NCBI RefSeq assembly: GCF_039541575.1 | Contig: NZ_BAABGM010000013.1 | Span: 62,001 to 126,000 of the forward strand | Length of the DNA stretch: 64,000 nt | Source: Fodinibacter luteus | GTDB lineage: Bacteria; Actinomycetota; Actinomycetes; Actinomycetales; Dermatophilaceae | Direction of reading: 5' to 3' | Translations under genes and position numbers: made by a program | The notes under the pieces: model-generated | The model's database searches: none | Told to the model about the DNA's origin: nothing | The model's input: the letters and a program-made list of their open reading frames with translations, nothing else | Shown here: positions 43,788-51,576 of the stretch, piece after piece | Layout of the letters: the number at the start of each line of letters is the position of its first letter | Numbering within the stretch: position 1 is the first letter of the stretch

Positions 43788-43793
43788 CGCCCC

Positions 43794-43799
43794 ATCGTA
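43794..43799 (-). promoter_or_regulatory. -10 element of the peptidase gene, leaderless
   Basis: Minus-strand TACGAT lies six bases before GTG 43787. Confidence 0.5.
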
Positions 43800-43820
43800 G
43801 GAAGCACCACTCAGGACGAC

Positions 43821-44096
43821 TCACCCCACCGCGCGACCGCCCTCGCTCCGCGCCTCGTCCTGCCCCGGCACCGGTTCCGCACGCGCCCGCACCCGCGCCG
43901 CCGTCTCCGGGCTGACGAGACCCGAGTGGACGAGCCGGGTGACGACCGCGCGCTCGTCGGGATCGAGCGAGTAGTCGACGCGCAGCGCGGGCGCGGCGAG
44001 GTCGAGCAGGACGGGCACCATGCAGTCCGCGCAGTGCAGCTCGCGCACCGGGCACGTGCGGCACTCGACGGCCATCGTGGTGTCGTGGCTGGTCAT
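43821..44096 (-). CDS. Small conserved cysteine-cluster protein
   Basis: This 91-residue protein begins with a four-Cys cluster, CRTCPVRELHCADCMVPVLL (two CxxC pairs), typical of a zinc or Fe-S site, then a helical region (DERAVVTRLVHSGLVSPETA) and a disordered tail. A purine-rich site (GAAGGGGTGAGAG) precedes the ATG. Similar short proteins occur across actinobacteria without known function. It is 33 bases upstream of the peptidase gene, which nevertheless has its own -10. Confidence 0.75.
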   Translation of the reverse strand: MTSHDTTMAVECRTCPVRELHCADCMVPVLLDLAAPALRVDYSLDPDERAVVTRLVHSGLVSPETAARVRARAEPVPGQDEARSEGGRAVG

Positions 44097-44285
44097 CGTC
44101 TCTCACCCCTTCCAGGTGGTCTGCGTCCACGCTAGGACCGACCACTGACAGCCGGCCCCGGAGGGCGTCCCGGCCCGCCCCGGAGTGCGCGTCCCAGTCG
44201 CCCCGCAGTGCCTCCCGCCCAGCCCCCGGAGCGGGTTCCCCGAGCCCAGCGACCCGGGCGGGCCCGGCGGAGCCGGGCCCGGCGC

Positions 44286-44340
44286 GGCACGGCCGAGTCA
44301 GGCCGGCCACGGCACGGCCGAGTCAGGCCGGGCGCGGCAC
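44286..44340. repeat. 25-base tandem repeat at the end of the HxlR gene
   Basis: GGCACGGCCGAGTCAGGCCG is repeated with period 25 (44286-44305, 44311-44330) with a partial third copy. The repeats run from the noncoding gap into the last codons of the HxlR-SCP2 gene, in the 226-base interval before the Cys-cluster gene. The rest of that interval shows only GC-rich low complexity. Confidence 0.55.
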
Positions 44341-44997
44341 GGCCGACAGGAGCGACTGGCCGATCCACGAGGGCACGGCCCGCGCCACCTCGCTCGGGGC
44401 CTCGACGCCCAGCTGCCCTGCGCGGACGGCGTCGACCCAGCCCCGGTCGCCGCGCCAGACCTCGGTCATCGCGCGCAGCGAGGTGTGCACGGTGGCAGCC
44501 ACCTCGAAGCCCGGGTCCACGTCGCACACGTCGACCTCGTCCCCCGTGACGCAGATCCACCAGCGCGACACCGGCGGCGCCACGTCGGCGAACCGCAGGG
44601 CGACGACGGTTCGCCCCCGCGGCCACCTCTCGACCGCGATGGTGCGGCGCACGTCCCACAGCAGCAGGTGCGGGTCGAGGTCCTCCTCCCCCAGGTCACC
44701 GACCCACCGCGCACCCCACGCGCCGAGGGCGTCGACGACCGCCCGCAGCTCGAGCCCGGACTCGGTCAGCTCGTAGGAGCTGCGACCACCGCCCACGTGG
44801 CGCCGGACGACGCCGGCGCGCTCGAGCCTGCGCAGCCGCTTGGAGAGCAGGGCCGGCGACATCTTCGGGTTGCCGCGCCGCAGCTCGTTGAAGTGCCGGC
44901 TGCCGAGCAGCAGCTCGCGCACGACGAGCAGGGTCCACCGCTCGTCGAGCACCTCCATCGCCTTGGCGATCGGGCAGAACTGGCCGTAGGTCGACAC
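44323..44997 (-). CDS. HxlR-family regulator with C-terminal SCP2 domain
   Basis: This 224-residue protein has an HxlR winged helix (CPIAKAMEVLDERWTLLVVR, then GNPKMSPALLSKRLRRLERAG) and a C-terminal half resembling an SCP2 sterol-carrier domain (DVCDVDPGFEVAATVHTSLR, TEVWRGDRG). The conserved HxlR Cys is in QFCPIAKA. Such fusions may sense hydrophobic ligands. It is divergent from a methyltransferase gene, and the gap holds nested palindromes (45041-45112), its probable operator. GGAGG precedes GTG 44997. Confidence 0.88.
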   Translation of the reverse strand: MSTYGQFCPIAKAMEVLDERWTLLVVRELLLGSRHFNELRRGNPKMSPALLSKRLRRLERAGVVRRHVGGGRSSYELTESGLELRAVVDALGAWGARWVGDLGEEDLDPHLLLWDVRRTIAVERWPRGRTVVALRFADVAPPVSRWWICVTGDEVDVCDVDPGFEVAATVHTSLRAMTEVWRGDRGWVDAVRAGQLGVEAPSEVARAVPSWIGQSLLSAVPRPA

Positions 44998-45040
44998 CGA
45001 ACCACCTCCTGCGGACGGCCGCCCGGCCCACCCCGCTCCA

Positions 45041-45112
45041 CCAGTGCACACCCGTCGGGCGCCGGTGGCCAGTACAGATCGTGAACCGGCGCCGCTACAC
45101 AAGGCGCACTGG
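45041..45112. promoter_or_regulatory. Nested palindrome in the HxlR/methyltransferase divergent promoter
   Basis: Outer arms CCAGTGC (45041-45047) and GCACTGG (45106-45112) and inner arms GGCGCCGG (45058-45065) and CCGGCGCC (45086-45093) share nearly one centre. It lies between two divergent starts and is a plausible HxlR-type operator that could control both genes. Confidence 0.55.
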
Positions 45113-45168
45113 ATGCCGACCACACCCACCGCGACGCTGGAGACCTCACCACCCGAAGGAGCCAGACC

Positions 45169-46011
45169 ATGACCGACACGACCCACGCCGCCCCCGGCAT
45201 CCACTACGGCGCCGCGCCCGAGGTCAAGCAGAAGCACCGGGCCATGTGGGCGCTCGGCGACTACCCCGCCGTCGCCGCGGAGATCGTCGCACCGCTCGGC
45301 GGTGTGCTCGTCGACGCCTGCGAGGTCGGGCCCGGCCACCAGGTGCTCGACGTCGCAGCGGGCACCGGCACGGTCGCCCTGCCGGCGGCCCGCGCTGGGG
45401 CGAGCGTCACGGCATCCGACCTGACCCCCGAGCTGCTCGCCGTCGGCGAGCGCACCGCGCGGGCCGAGGAGCTCGACGTCGCGTGGCACGAGGGCGACGC
45501 CGAGGCGCTGCCCTACCCCGACGGCAGCTTCGACGTGACCACGTCGTGCGTCGGGGTGATGTTCGCGCCGTTCCACCGCGCCGCCGCCCACGAGCTCGTC
45601 CGGGTGACCCGCGCGGGCGGCCGGATCGGGCTGGTCAGCTGGACCCCCGAGGGCTTCATCGGACAGATGTTCTCCGTCATGCGCCCGTACGCCCCGCCGC
45701 CGCCGCCCGGCGCCTCCCCGGCGCCCCTGTGGGGGTCCGAACCACACGTCCTCGACCTGCTCGGTGACCGCGTCGACGAGGTGGACACGGCCCGCGCCCA
45801 CCTCCCCGTCGACCGGTTCGACGACGGCGCGGCGTTCCGCGACTACTTCAAGACCCGCTACGGCCCGACCATCGCGGTGTACCGGACGCTCGCCGACACC
45901 CCCGAGCGGGCCGCCGAGCTGGACGCCGCGCTCGCCGACCTCGGCGACCGGCACCTGTCCGGGGGCGTCATGGCGTGGGAGTACCTGCTGCTCACCGCTC
46001 GCCGTCGCTGA
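45169..46011 (+). CDS. Class I SAM-dependent methyltransferase
   Basis: This 280-residue methyltransferase of the UbiE/COQ5-like type has motif I QVLDVAAGTGTVALPAA, motif II VTASDLTPELLAV, and motif III GDAEALPYPDGSFDVTTS. It resembles small-molecule methyltransferases; the substrate is unknown. GAAGGAG supports the ATG. It is divergent from the HxlR-SCP2 gene and is its most likely target. A role in responding to a toxic hydrophobic compound is inferred from that pairing. Confidence 0.85.
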   Translation: MTDTTHAAPGIHYGAAPEVKQKHRAMWALGDYPAVAAEIVAPLGGVLVDACEVGPGHQVLDVAAGTGTVALPAARAGASVTASDLTPELLAVGERTARAEELDVAWHEGDAEALPYPDGSFDVTTSCVGVMFAPFHRAAAHELVRVTRAGGRIGLVSWTPEGFIGQMFSVMRPYAPPPPPGASPAPLWGSEPHVLDLLGDRVDEVDTARAHLPVDRFDDGAAFRDYFKTRYGPTIAVYRTLADTPERAAELDAALADLGDRHLSGGVMAWEYLLLTARRR

Positions 46012-46059
46012 GCGCCGGGTCCGCCCGCGCGCCTTCCCGGGGGTGTCGGTGCGCGCACC

Positions 46060-46065
46060 TACGGT
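46060..46065 (+). promoter_or_regulatory. -10 element of the exonuclease gene, leaderless
   Basis: TACGGT ends seven bases before ATG 46073. Confidence 0.5.
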
Positions 46066-46072
46066 CGGCTGC

Positions 46073-47791
46073 ATGACGATGGTCCAGGGCACGTTCGACG
46101 ACCTGGGCACTCCGCTGTCGTCCGTCACCTTCGTCGTCGTCGACCTCGAGACCACCGGCGGCAGCCCCGTCGAGTGCGGCATCACCGAGGTCGGGGCGGT
46201 CAAGGTGCGCGGCGGCGAGGTCGTCGGCGAGTTCCAGACCCTCGTCCACCCCGGTGGCCCGATCCCCGCCTTCATCTCGGTCCTCACCGGCATCACCGAC
46301 GCCATGGTGGCCGGTGCGCCCCGCATCGAGGCGGTGCTGCCGGCCTTCCTCGAGTTCGCGGCGGGCACGGTGCTCGTCGCCCACAACGCCGGCTTCGACG
46401 TCTCGTTCCTCAAGGCGGCCGCCCGCCGCACCGGCCACGACTGGCCGGGGTTCCCCGTGCTCGACACCGTGCACCTCGCCCGGCAGGTCGTCCGCCGCGA
46501 CGAGGTGCCCAACCACCGCCTCGCCACCCTCGCCCGGCTGTTCCGGGCCACGACGACCCCCGACCACCGGGCCCTGCACGACGCCCGCGCCACCGTCGAC
46601 GTGCTCCACGGGCTGCTCGAGCGGATCGGCTCGCTCGGGGTGCACTCACTCGAGGAGCTCCTCGACTACACGGCACGGGTCTCCCCCGCCCGTCGCCGCA
46701 AGCGCCACCTCGCCGACGGCCTGCCCGACGCACCGGGGGTCTACCTGTTCAGGGACGGCCAGGGGCGGGTCCTCTACGTCGGCACGTCGGTCTCGATCCG
46801 CACCCGGGTCCGGTCCTACTTCACCGCCTCCGAGCACCGGCGCCGGATGGGCGAGATGGTGCGGGTCGCCGAGTCGGTGAGCCCCATCGTGTGCGCGACG
46901 ACGCTCGAGGCCGAGATCCGCGAGCTGCGCCTCATCGCCGAGCACAAGCCCCGCTACAACCGGCGCTCGCGCCACCCCGAGCGCGCCCTGTGGGTCAAGC
47001 TCACCGTCGAGGCGTTCCCTCGGCTGTCCATCGTGCGCACCGTGGCCGACGACGGCGCCCGCTACGCCGGGCCGTTCGGCTCGCGCGCGGCGGCCGAGGC
47101 GGCGGTCGCGGCCGTGCACGAGGTGCTCCCGCTGCGCCAGTGCCTCGAGCGGCTGTCCCCGACGAGGCAGCGGTCCGCGTGCGTGCTCGCCGAGATGGGT
47201 CGCTGCGGGGCCCCGTGCACCGGGGCGCAGTCGCTCGACGACTACGCCCGCGTCGTCGACCGAGCCACCGAGCTCCTCGCTGGTGACACCCGTGACCTGC
47301 TCACCGCCCTTCGCGAGCGGATGGCCGAGCTCGCCCGGGCGCAGCGCTTCGAGGACGCCCAGGTCGTGCGCGACCGCCTCGTCGCGCTCGTGCGCGGCAC
47401 CTCCCGGTCGCAGCGGCTCGACCCCCTCGCCCGCATCGGCGAGCTCGTCGCGGCCCGCCGCTCGCCGTTCGGGGGCTGGGAGGTCGTCTGCGTGCGCCAC
47501 GGCCGCCTCGCCGGCAGCACGACGTCGCCCCGCGGAGCCGACCCGATGCCCTACATCGCGGCCCTGCGGGCGAGCTCGGAGATCGTCGCCGCACCGGTCC
47601 CGCCCTCGACGTCGGCCACCCCCGAGGAGAGCGAGAAGATCCTGCGCTGGCTCGAGGCCCCCGGCGTGCGCATCGTCGAGCTCGACGGCACGTGGACCTG
47701 CCCGGTCGGCGGGGCCGCCGCCGTGCGCGCCGAGCTCGAACCGCTCGAGACCTCGCGCCGCGAGGTCGCGGGGTTCGCCGGAGTGCACTGA
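46073..47791 (+). CDS. DEDDh exonuclease fused to UvrC-like GIY-YIG nuclease
   Basis: This 572-residue protein joins two nucleases. Residues 18-185 form an epsilon-type DEDDh exonuclease: VVVDLETTGG (Asp24, Glu26), AHNAGFDVSFL, and HRALHDARAT. From about residue 215 it resembles the N-terminal half of UvrC: a GIY-YIG domain (DAPGVYLFRDGQGRVLYVGT), a Cys-rich segment (QCLERLSPTRQRSACVLAEM) and a UVR-like helix pair (ARAQRFEDAQVVRDRLV). The C-terminal RNase H and HhH domains of UvrC are missing. It is the counterpart of Rv2191. A DNA repair role is likely, but its position in the pathway is not established. Confidence 0.9.
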   Translation: MTMVQGTFDDLGTPLSSVTFVVVDLETTGGSPVECGITEVGAVKVRGGEVVGEFQTLVHPGGPIPAFISVLTGITDAMVAGAPRIEAVLPAFLEFAAGTVLVAHNAGFDVSFLKAAARRTGHDWPGFPVLDTVHLARQVVRRDEVPNHRLATLARLFRATTTPDHRALHDARATVDVLHGLLERIGSLGVHSLEELLDYTARVSPARRRKRHLADGLPDAPGVYLFRDGQGRVLYVGTSVSIRTRVRSYFTASEHRRRMGEMVRVAESVSPIVCATTLEAEIRELRLIAEHKPRYNRRSRHPERALWVKLTVEAFPRLSIVRTVADDGARYAGPFGSRAAAEAAVAAVHEVLPLRQCLERLSPTRQRSACVLAEMGRCGAPCTGAQSLDDYARVVDRATELLAGDTRDLLTALRERMAELARAQRFEDAQVVRDRLVALVRGTSRSQRLDPLARIGELVAARRSPFGGWEVVCVRHGRLAGSTTSPRGADPMPYIAALRASSEIVAAPVPPSTSATPEESEKILRWLEAPGVRIVELDGTWTCPVGGAAAVRAELEPLETSRREVAGFAGVH

Positions 47792-47812
47792 CGATCCCCA
47801 CCCGCTCCAGGA

Positions 47813-47897
47813 CCGCCGCGCCCTCCCGCGCGTCCGCCGCGCCCTCCCGCGCGACCGTCCGCCACGGCATCCCGCGCGACCGTCCGGCACGGCATCC
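47813..47897. repeat. Intergenic tandem repeats before the AsnC-domain gene
   Basis: A 20-base unit occurs at 47813-47832 and 47834-47853, and a 24-base unit at 47849-47872 and 47874-47897 (one mismatch, each ending GGCATCC). The repeats fill most of the 146-base gap between the exonuclease gene and the AsnC-domain gene. Confidence 0.65.
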
Positions 47898-47925
47898 GTG
47901 GGCGGCCCCCACCGCACGCCACGGC

Positions 47926-47931
47926 TAGTCT
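47926..47931 (+). promoter_or_regulatory. -10 element of the AsnC-domain gene, leaderless
   Basis: TAGTCT ends six bases before GTG 47938. Confidence 0.5.
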
Positions 47932-47937
47932 GGCCCC

Positions 47938-48219
47938 GTGATCACCGCCATCGTCCTCATCACCGCCGACGTCGCCCGCATCCCCGAGGTCGCCCAGGAG
48001 ATCGCCGACATCGACGGCGTCACCGAGGTCTACTCCGTCGCGGGCGACGCCGACCTCATCGCGATGGTCCGCGTGGCGCAGCACGAGGACCTCGCCGACA
48101 CGATCGCCGACCGGCTCAACAAGGTCACCGGCGTCACGGGGACGAACACCCACATCGCCTTCCGCACCTACTCCTCGCACGATCTCGAGGCCGCCTTCAG
48201 CCTCGGTCTCGACAGCTGA
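47938..48219 (+). CDS. Stand-alone Lrp/AsnC effector-binding (RAM) domain protein
   Basis: This 93-residue protein is only the ligand-binding domain of Lrp/AsnC regulators (ADIDGVTEVYSVAGDADLIA, then HIAFRTYSSHDLE), with no DNA-binding domain. Stand-alone RAM proteins can bind amino acids and form ring oligomers. It lies between the exonuclease gene and trpD (convergent), which invites an amino-acid-sensing role, though no partner is shown. Confidence 0.85.
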   Translation: MITAIVLITADVARIPEVAQEIADIDGVTEVYSVAGDADLIAMVRVAQHEDLADTIADRLNKVTGVTGTNTHIAFRTYSSHDLEAAFSLGLDS

Positions 48220-48232
48220 GGGGCCCGTCCCC

Positions 48233-48340
48233 GCGGACGTCCGGCACCTCGGGGGTCCCAGGGCCCAGACCGCCGGACGTCTGAGCGGACACGCCGGAGG
48301 TCCGGTTCTCGGGGGTCCGAGGGTCCAGACCGCCGGACGG
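48233..48340. repeat. Two-copy 60-base repeat between AsnC-domain gene and trpD
   Basis: Segments 48241-48280 and 48301-48340 align at exactly 60 bases period, sharing GGGGTCC, GGG and CAGACCGCCGGACG. The connecting part (48283-48300, GAGCGGACACGCCGGAGG) is similar to the dnaE2 palindrome arm at 13024-13042. The region separates convergent genes and can form several hairpins, so it may also serve as terminator for both. Confidence 0.65.
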
Positions 48341-48348
48341 TGCGACGG

Positions 48349-49422
48349 TCAGCCCTCGCCCGAGCGCGTGGCCTGCACCCACCGCTCGAGCAGCGAGTGC
48401 GCCGCCCCGGAGTCGATGGCGGCCTCCGCCCGGTCCATGCCCTCGCGCACCGCTGCGGCCAGCACCGCGTCCGAGGGCGTGGGCGCCGCGAGACCGGATG
48501 CCGTGGCGAGCGCGATGCCCGCGTTGAGCACGACGGCGTCGCGCACCGGCCCGCGCTCCCCCTCGAGCAGGTCGCGCGCCACCTGGGCGTTGTGCGCCGC
48601 GTCGCCCCCGCGCAGGGCGTCGACCGGGCTGTGCCCGAGCCCGACGTCCCCGGGGTCGAGGGCGAGGGTGGCCACCGCCCCGTCGCGCACCCACCACACC
48701 GTCGACGTCGTCGCGAGGGTGAGCTCGTCGAGGCCGTCGTCGCCCCGGAAGACCGCCGCGGGGCGCCCCCGGCCGGCGAACACCCCCGCGATGAGCGGGG
48801 CGATCCGCGCATCGGCGACCCCGACCGCGGCATACGTCGGTTGCGCCGGGTTCGTGAGGGGGCCGAGGGCGTTGAAGGCCGTGCCGACCCCGAGCTCGCG
48901 CCGGGCCACGGCCGCGTGGCGCATCGAGGGGTGGAAGGCGTTGGCGAAGCAGAAGGTGATGCCGACCTCCGCGGCCACCGCGGCGACCCGGGCCGGCGAG
49001 AGCGTCAGGGAGACCCCGAGCTCCTCGAGGACGTCGGCGGACCCCGAGCTCGACGAGGCGGCCCGGTTGCCGTGCTTGACGACGCGCAGGCCGGTCGACG
49101 CGACGACGACCGAGGCCATCGTCGAGATGTTGACCGAGTGCATCCGGTCCCCGCCGGTGCCGACGATGTCGATGCTCGGACCGGGGACGTCGATGCGGTT
49201 GGCGTGCTCGAGCATGACGTCGGCGATGCCGCGCAGCTCGTCGACCCGTTCCCCCTTGGCCCGCAGCGCGACGAGGAAGCCGGCGACCTGGACCGGGCTG
49301 GCGGCCCCGGTCATGATCTCGGTCATGGCCCACCGGGCCCGCGCGGTCGTGAGGTCGTCACCGCGCAGGAGCGTGGCGAACAGGTCCGGCCAGGTGTGCC
49401 CCGCCGGGTCGGCCGGCGACAC
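48349..49422 (-). CDS. trpD: Anthranilate phosphoribosyltransferase
   Basis: This 357-residue enzyme converts anthranilate and PRPP to phosphoribosyl-anthranilate in tryptophan synthesis. The PRPP site [20 protein letters not shown] (near residue 83) and [20 protein letters not shown] and the [13 protein letters not shown] segment are intact. The rest of the trp pathway is not in the window, as usual in this neighbourhood (Rv2192c). GTG 49422 is five bases after the receiver-protein stop, so both are on one message. Confidence 0.93.
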   Translation of the reverse strand: MSPADPAGHTWPDLFATLLRGDDLTTARARWAMTEIMTGAASPVQVAGFLVALRAKGERVDELRGIADVMLEHANRIDVPGPSIDIVGTGGDRMHSVNISTMASVVVASTGLRVVKHGNRAASSSSGSADVLEELGVSLTLSPARVAAVAAEVGITFCFANAFHPSMRHAAVARRELGVGTAFNALGPLTNPAQPTYAAVGVADARIAPLIAGVFAGRGRPAAVFRGDDGLDELTLATTSTVWWVRDGAVATLALDPGDVGLGHSPVDALRGGDAAHNAQVARDLLEGERGPVRDAVVLNAGIALATASGLAAPTPSDAVLAAAVREGMDRAEAAIDSGAAHSLLERWVQATRSGEG

Positions 49423-49427
49423 GCCGG

Positions 49428-49874
49428 TCAGCCGACCGAGACCCGGCGCGCCAAGGCCGCGATGGCCTCGGACACGGCGATCGGGTCGAGGGGGTGCGAG
49501 ACGGCGTCGTCGGCGAGCGACCAGCCGGCGAGCCAGCCGTCCTGCGGGCGCCCGGTGAGCACGAGGACAGGCGGGCAGCGGAAGATCTCGTTCTTCAGCT
49601 GGCGGCACAGCCCGAGACCCCCGGCGGGGGTCGCCTCGCCGTCGAGGACGACGACGTCGTACCCCCCCGCGTCCAGGGCCTCGACGACGGCCTCCGGGGT
49701 GGCGCACTCGTGCCAGGACACGATCTCGACGTCACGGGCGGGGCGGCGACCGGCAGCCGCCCGCACCGCGTCGCGGGTCGTGATGTCGTCGCTGTAGAGC
49801 AGGACCGACACGCGGTGCGTACCGTCGGTCGCCGATGCCAGCGCCGGGGTCCCGGCGGCGTGCGAAGAGGTCAT
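49428..49874 (-). CDS. Single-domain receiver-like protein upstream of trpD
   Basis: This 148-residue protein is a CheY-like receiver without an output domain. The acidic pair is in [13 protein letters not shown], the phospho-Asp in [13 protein letters not shown] and Thr in LVLTGRPQD, but where the conserved Lys-Pro is expected it has SHPLDP, so the Lys is missing. It may be an unphosphorylated or protein-interaction module. The start is ATG 49874, six bases after TACGAT. It is divergent from ctaE across the palindrome 49899-49913 and is co-transcribed with trpD. Confidence 0.8.
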   Translation of the reverse strand: MTSSHAAGTPALASATDGTHRVSVLLYSDDITTRDAVRAAAGRRPARDVEIVSWHECATPEAVVEALDAGGYDVVVLDGEATPAGGLGLCRQLKNEIFRCPPVLVLTGRPQDGWLAGWSLADDAVSHPLDPIAVSEAIAALARRVSVG

Positions 49875-49880
49875 GCGCGC

Positions 49881-49886
49881 ATCGTA
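49881..49886 (-). promoter_or_regulatory. -10 element of the receiver-trpD operon, leaderless
   Basis: Minus-strand TACGAT lies six bases before ATG 49874. Confidence 0.5.
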
Positions 49887-49898
49887 CCGGTGGCCGGA

Positions 49899-49913
49899 TC
49901 GACAACTTGTCGA
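49899..49913. promoter_or_regulatory. 15-base palindrome between receiver gene and ctaE
   Basis: TCGACAACTTGTCGA is a perfect palindrome around a central C, placed 25 bases before the receiver gene start and 56 before ctaE. It is a good regulator-site candidate for the divergent promoters; the binding protein is unknown. Confidence 0.55.
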
Positions 49914-49955
49914 GCCTTTCGGGGGGTCTCCGCAGCGGTCGTCGGCACTTACGGC

Positions 49956-49961
49956 CATAAT
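49956..49961 (+). promoter_or_regulatory. -10 element of ctaE-qcrCAB, leaderless
   Basis: CATAAT lies seven bases before GTG 49969. It overlaps the possible ATG at 49960, which argues for the GTG as start. Confidence 0.5.
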
Positions 49962-49968
49962 GGCGTCC

Positions 49969-50637
49969 GTGGCGACTCAGACTGCTCCCCAGACCCGGCC
50001 CACGGGGCCCGTCCCCTCCATCCCCGGGCAGGGCCCTGCGACCCGGCCGAACCTCGTCGCGGTGGGCACCATGGTGTGGCTGTCGAGCGAGCTCATGTTC
50101 TTCGCGGCGTTGTTCGCGTTCTACTTCACGATCCGCGGGCACGAGCCGGCGCTCTGGGAGGAGCGCACGGCGATGCTCAACATCCCCTTCGCGCTCGCGA
50201 ACACGATCATCCTCGTCATCTCCTCCGTGTGGTGCCAGCTCGGCGTGCTGCAGGCGGAGAAGGGGGTCGTCGCCCGCCCGGCCGGCACCTCGCTCACCAA
50301 GGTCGCCGCCTGGGGGATGCGGGAGTGGTACGTCCTCACCTACATCTTCGGCGCGGTGTTCATCGCCGGCCAGGTCTACGAGTACGCCCACCTCGTCCAG
50401 GAGGGCGTCACGCTCGCCTCCGACCCCTACGGCTCGGTCTTCTACCTGGCCACCGGGTTCCACGGCCTCCACGTCTCCGGCGGCCTCATCGCCTTCCTCC
50501 TCATCATCGGGCGCACCTTCACCACCCGCCGGTACACCCACGCGCAGGCCACCGGGGCGGTCGTCACGTCCTACTACTGGCACTTCGTCGACGTCGTGTG
50601 GATCGCCCTGTTCATCATGATCTACGTCCTGCGGTGA
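49969..50637 (+). CDS. ctaE: Cytochrome c oxidase subunit III
   Basis: This 222-residue protein has five or more membrane segments and the family patterns [40 protein letters not shown] (with the conserved Glu near QVYEY), and [11 protein letters not shown]. It stabilises the aa3 oxidase of the bc1-aa3 supercomplex. GTG 49969 is chosen over ATG 49960 because of the -10 spacing. The qcrC gene follows 71 bases later in the same operon, as in mycobacteria (Rv2193-Rv2196). Confidence 0.93.
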   Translation: MATQTAPQTRPTGPVPSIPGQGPATRPNLVAVGTMVWLSSELMFFAALFAFYFTIRGHEPALWEERTAMLNIPFALANTIILVISSVWCQLGVLQAEKGVVARPAGTSLTKVAAWGMREWYVLTYIFGAVFIAGQVYEYAHLVQEGVTLASDPYGSVFYLATGFHGLHVSGGLIAFLLIIGRTFTTRRYTHAQATGAVVTSYYWHFVDVVWIALFIMIYVLR

Positions 50638-50708
50638 CCCCGCCGGCCCGACCCGCCCCCGGACCCCTGTAAAGACACCGACCCGCAGACGACGACAGGA
50701 ACGCACCC

Positions 50709-51521
50709 GTGAACGCACTGGCAGCCCGCCGCCGGCACCCGGCGGCGATCGCCATCCTCATCATGCTCGGCCTGTTCCTCACCGGCGCCGTGTACGCCGC
50801 CCTGGCGCCGACCCAGGCCGACGCGACGACCAGGGCGCTGCCGGCGCAGACCGTCGAGGAGGGCAAGGCGCTCTTCCGGGCCAACTGCGCCTCGTGCCAC
50901 GGCCTGAACGCCGAGGGGCGTCCGACCGGCAACGAGGACAAGGTGGCCGGGCCGGCCCTGGCCGGCGTCGGGGCCGCGGCGGTCGACTTCCAGATGGGCA
51001 CCGGCCGGATGCCGATGGCCGCCCCCGGCGTGCAGGCGCCCCGCACGGACGAGGTCAAGTTCAGCGACGAGGAGATCGCCGCCATCGGCGCCTACGTCGC
51101 CTCCCTCGCCCCGGGCCCCGAGGTCCCGAGCGAGGAGGCGGTCGACCCGACCAAGGGCGACCCGGCGCGCGGCGGCGAGCTCTTCCGGGTCAACTGCGCG
51201 ATGTGCCACAACTTCGCCGGCGCCGGCGGCGCGCTGACCCGGGGCAAGTACGCCCCGGCCCTCGACGACGTCACGAGCAAGCACATCTACGAGGCCATGG
51301 TCACCGGCCCGCAGAACATGCCCGTCTTCAACGACTCCAACCTCACGGCGGAGAGCAAGCGCGACATCATCGCCTTCCTCAAGACCGTCGAGGAGCAGGA
51401 GAAGCCGGGCGGCATGACGCTCGGTTCCCTCGGACCCGTGACCGAGGGCCTGTTCGCCTGGGTCTTCGGGCTCGGGCTCCTCGTCGCAGCCGCCGTCTGG
51501 ATCGGCGCCAAGGCGGGCTGA
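50709..51521 (+). CDS. qcrC: Cytochrome bc1 complex dihaem cytochrome c subunit
   Basis: This 270-residue protein has an N-terminal membrane anchor or signal (AAIAILIMLGLFLTGAVYAA), two haem c sites, CASCH at residues 60-64 and CAMCH at residues 163-167, and a C-terminal membrane segment (GLFAWVFGLGLLVAAAVW). The dihaem form replaces a separate cytochrome c and passes electrons directly to CtaC in the actinobacterial supercomplex. Length and order match QcrC. Confidence 0.95.
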   Translation: MNALAARRRHPAAIAILIMLGLFLTGAVYAALAPTQADATTRALPAQTVEEGKALFRANCASCHGLNAEGRPTGNEDKVAGPALAGVGAAAVDFQMGTGRMPMAAPGVQAPRTDEVKFSDEEIAAIGAYVASLAPGPEVPSEEAVDPTKGDPARGGELFRVNCAMCHNFAGAGGALTRGKYAPALDDVTSKHIYEAMVTGPQNMPVFNDSNLTAESKRDIIAFLKTVEEQEKPGGMTLGSLGPVTEGLFAWVFGLGLLVAAAVWIGAKAG

Positions 51522-51576
51522 GCCCGCACCGGAACATCGTCCCCACCCGCACATCGAGCAGAAGATCGGTACCCCG

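Noticed and set aside
48233..48340. CRISPR array
   Set aside because: Only two diverged copies in tandem with no unique spacers and no cas genes.
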